64,000 bases of DNA from Epibacterium ulvae (GTDB lineage: Bacteria; Pseudomonadota; Alphaproteobacteria; Rhodobacterales; Rhodobacteraceae): the NCBI RefSeq assembly GCF_900102795.1, contig NZ_FMWG01000010.1, positions 81,781-145,780 on the forward strand, given 5' to 3'. Below are positions 62,825 through 64,000 of the stretch, one piece after another. The position numbers were made by a program, and so were the translations under genes. The stretch's first letter is position 1. The number at the start of each line of letters is the position of its first letter. Under the pieces are notes generated by a model. That model saw only the letters and a list, made by a program, of their open reading frames with translations. It searched no databases and was not told the origin of the DNA.

Positions 62825-64000
62825 ATGGCTAAGGAAAAGTTTGAGCGTACGAAACCGCACGTTAACATCGGCACCATCGGCCACGTTGACCACGGTAAAA
62901 CCACGCTGACGGCAGCGATCACCAAATACTTTGGTGACTTCAAAGCTTACGATCAGATCGACGGCGCACCCGAAGAAAAAGCGCGCGGCATCACCATCTC
63001 AACCGCGCACGTTGAGTATGAAACCGAAGGCCGTCACTACGCCCACGTTGACTGCCCAGGTCACGCGGACTACGTGAAGAACATGATCACCGGTGCGGCG
63101 CAGATGGACGGCGCGATCCTGGTTGTGAACGCAGCTGATGGCCCAATGCCCCAAACCCGTGAGCACATCCTGCTGGGTCGCCAGGTTGGCATCCCCAAAA
63201 TGGTTGTCTTCATGAACAAAGTTGACCAGGTCGACGATGAAGAACTGCTGGAACTGGTGGAAATGGAAATCCGCGAGCTGCTGTCTTCCTACGACTACCC
63301 AGGCGACGATATTCCAATCGTAGCGGGTTCTGCTCTGGCGGCGATGGAAGGCGACAAGCCAGAAATCGGCGAAGAGAAAATCAAAGAGCTGATGGCGGCT
63401 GTTGATGAGTACATCGACACTCCTGAGCGCGCGGTTGACCAGCCCTTCCTGATGCCAATCGAAGACGTGTTCTCGATCTCTGGTCGTGGTACCGTTGTGA
63501 CCGGTCGTGTTGAGCGCGGCGTGATCAATGTTGGCGACAGCATCGAAATCGTTGGTATCCGTGACACTTCCACCACCACCTGTACCGGTGTTGAAATGTT
63601 CCGCAAGCTGCTGGATTCCGGCGAAGCGGGCGACAACATCGGCGCCCTGCTGCGCGGCGTTGACCGTGACGGCGTTGAGCGTGGTCAGGTTCTGTGTAAG
63701 CCAGGTTCGGTTCAGCCGCACACCAAGTTCGAAGCAGAAGCCTACATTCTGACCAAAGAAGAAGGTGGCCGTCACACGCCGTTCTTCGCGAACTACCGTC
63801 CACAGTTCTACTTCCGGACCACTGACGTCACCGGCACCGTTACTCTGCCTGAGGGCACCGAAATGGTAATGCCAGGCGACAACCTGAAGTTCGACGTTGA
63901 GCTGATCGCGCCGATCGCGATGGAAAACGGCCTGCGCTTCGCGATCCGCGAAGGCGGCCGTACCGTTGGCGCGGGCGTTGTGTCTAAAATCACTGAGTAA
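62825..64000 (+). CDS. tuf: Elongation factor Tu
   Basis: 391 residues, complete; the stop is at the last base of the window. G1 [10 protein letters not shown]2 with RGITI, G3 DCPGH, G4 NKVD and the C-terminal [10 protein letters not shown] are intact. It brings aminoacyl-tRNA to the ribosome. Only one copy is in the window; many alphaproteobacteria have two. No ribosomal protein genes are seen before it, so it stands apart from the str operon. Confidence 0.98.
   Translation: MAKEKFERTKPHVNIGTIGHVDHGKTTLTAAITKYFGDFKAYDQIDGAPEEKARGITISTAHVEYETEGRHYAHVDCPGHADYVKNMITGAAQMDGAILVVNAADGPMPQTREHILLGRQVGIPKMVVFMNKVDQVDDEELLELVEMEIRELLSSYDYPGDDIPIVAGSALAAMEGDKPEIGEEKIKELMAAVDEYIDTPERAVDQPFLMPIEDVFSISGRGTVVTGRVERGVINVGDSIEIVGIRDTSTTTCTGVEMFRKLLDSGEAGDNIGALLRGVDRDGVERGQVLCKPGSVQPHTKFEAEAYILTKEEGGRHTPFFANYRPQFYFRTTDVTGTVTLPEGTEMVMPGDNLKFDVELIAPIAMENGLRFAIREGGRTVGAGVVSKITE

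Noticed and set aside
62999..63775. 258-codon minus-strand frame over tuf
   Set aside because: Shadow frame caused by the strong codon bias of tuf.
1..64000. CRISPR array, insertion sequences, prophage or integrative element
   Set aside because: No regularly spaced repeats with unique spacers, no transposase, integrase or phage gene, and no terminal repeats were seen.
1..64000. tRNA or rRNA genes
   Set aside because: No intergenic stretch shows the T-loop and anticodon pattern of a tRNA or rRNA sequence; intergenic gaps are also short.

Overview
The window is chromosomal backbone from an alphaproteobacterium, most likely a member of the Roseobacter group (Rhodobacterales). The reasons are the moderate G+C content, the CcrM-type methyltransferase end at the left edge, the ChvI/ChvG - HprK - RapZ - EIIA - HPr block beside pckA, the order rpoZ-rsh-pdxJ-acpS-lepB-rnc-era-recO, a long-form acyl-CoA dehydrogenase typical of the ethylmalonyl-CoA pathway, and many Rhodobacterales-type families (DUF2125, DUF1491, DUF6473, DUF1868). 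I see no insertion sequence, prophage, CRISPR array, tRNA or rRNA. Genes are tightly packed, often with ATGA, GTGA or TGATG overlaps, and several probably start with TTG.

Layout. 1-4140: the end of ccrM, a six-TM class III adenylate cyclase, an AlkB-type alkane hydroxylase and mutY. 4225-16350: a DciA-like protein and a DsbA-like thiol oxidoreductase; a leftward envelope block (DUF2125, pmbA, inositol-phosphatase family, waaA, lpxK); an SDR, a short crotonase and a flavoprotein; then a GntR regulator divergent from an aminotransferase. 16616-26450: smc, a lytic transglycosylase, cobC/cobD, a glutathionyl-hydroquinone reductase-like protein and a MalY/PatB-like lyase. 26529-32000: def, a degenerate deformylase paralogue, fmt, then leftward rnhA, ispH and a NYN-domain protein. 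32136-41726: folK, rpoZ, rsh and the pdxJ-acpS-lepB-rnc-era-recO run. 42261-51361: methylsuccinyl-CoA dehydrogenase candidate, TauE exporter, pckA, then chvI-chvG-hprK-rapZ-EIIA-HPr. 51402-58667: a lipid acyltransferase, a 2H-type protein, hbd, DUF6473, etfB-etfA, a cobalamin adenosyltransferase, a HIG1 protein and an SDR. 58704-64000: an SH3 protein, parC, a lipoprotein and tuf.

How the genes work together. A recurring theme is acetyl-CoA and C4 carbon metabolism: mcd, hbd, the ETF that takes electrons from acyl-CoA dehydrogenases, the adenosyltransferase that makes the B12 form needed by ethylmalonyl- and methylmalonyl-CoA mutases, cobC/cobD, and pckA for gluconeogenesis. Beside pckA sits a regulatory set (ChvG/ChvI two-component system plus a PTS without a permease). 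The rest is housekeeping: translation start and N-terminal processing, RNA processing, stringent response, lipid A/Kdo assembly, DNA repair and chromosome segregation.

The most interesting non-coding signal is a helically phased array of CGCAAC/CGCAAA-like repeats between pckA and chvI, a second array of the same hexamer in front of etfBA, and looser related sites in front of mcd and hbd. Together they suggest a shared, uncharacterised regulatory element. A perfect 12-bp inverted repeat beside the GntR/aminotransferase pair and a deformylase paralogue lacking both the catalytic Glu and the metal-binding Cys are the next best leads. I do not see a clear new multi-gene system.
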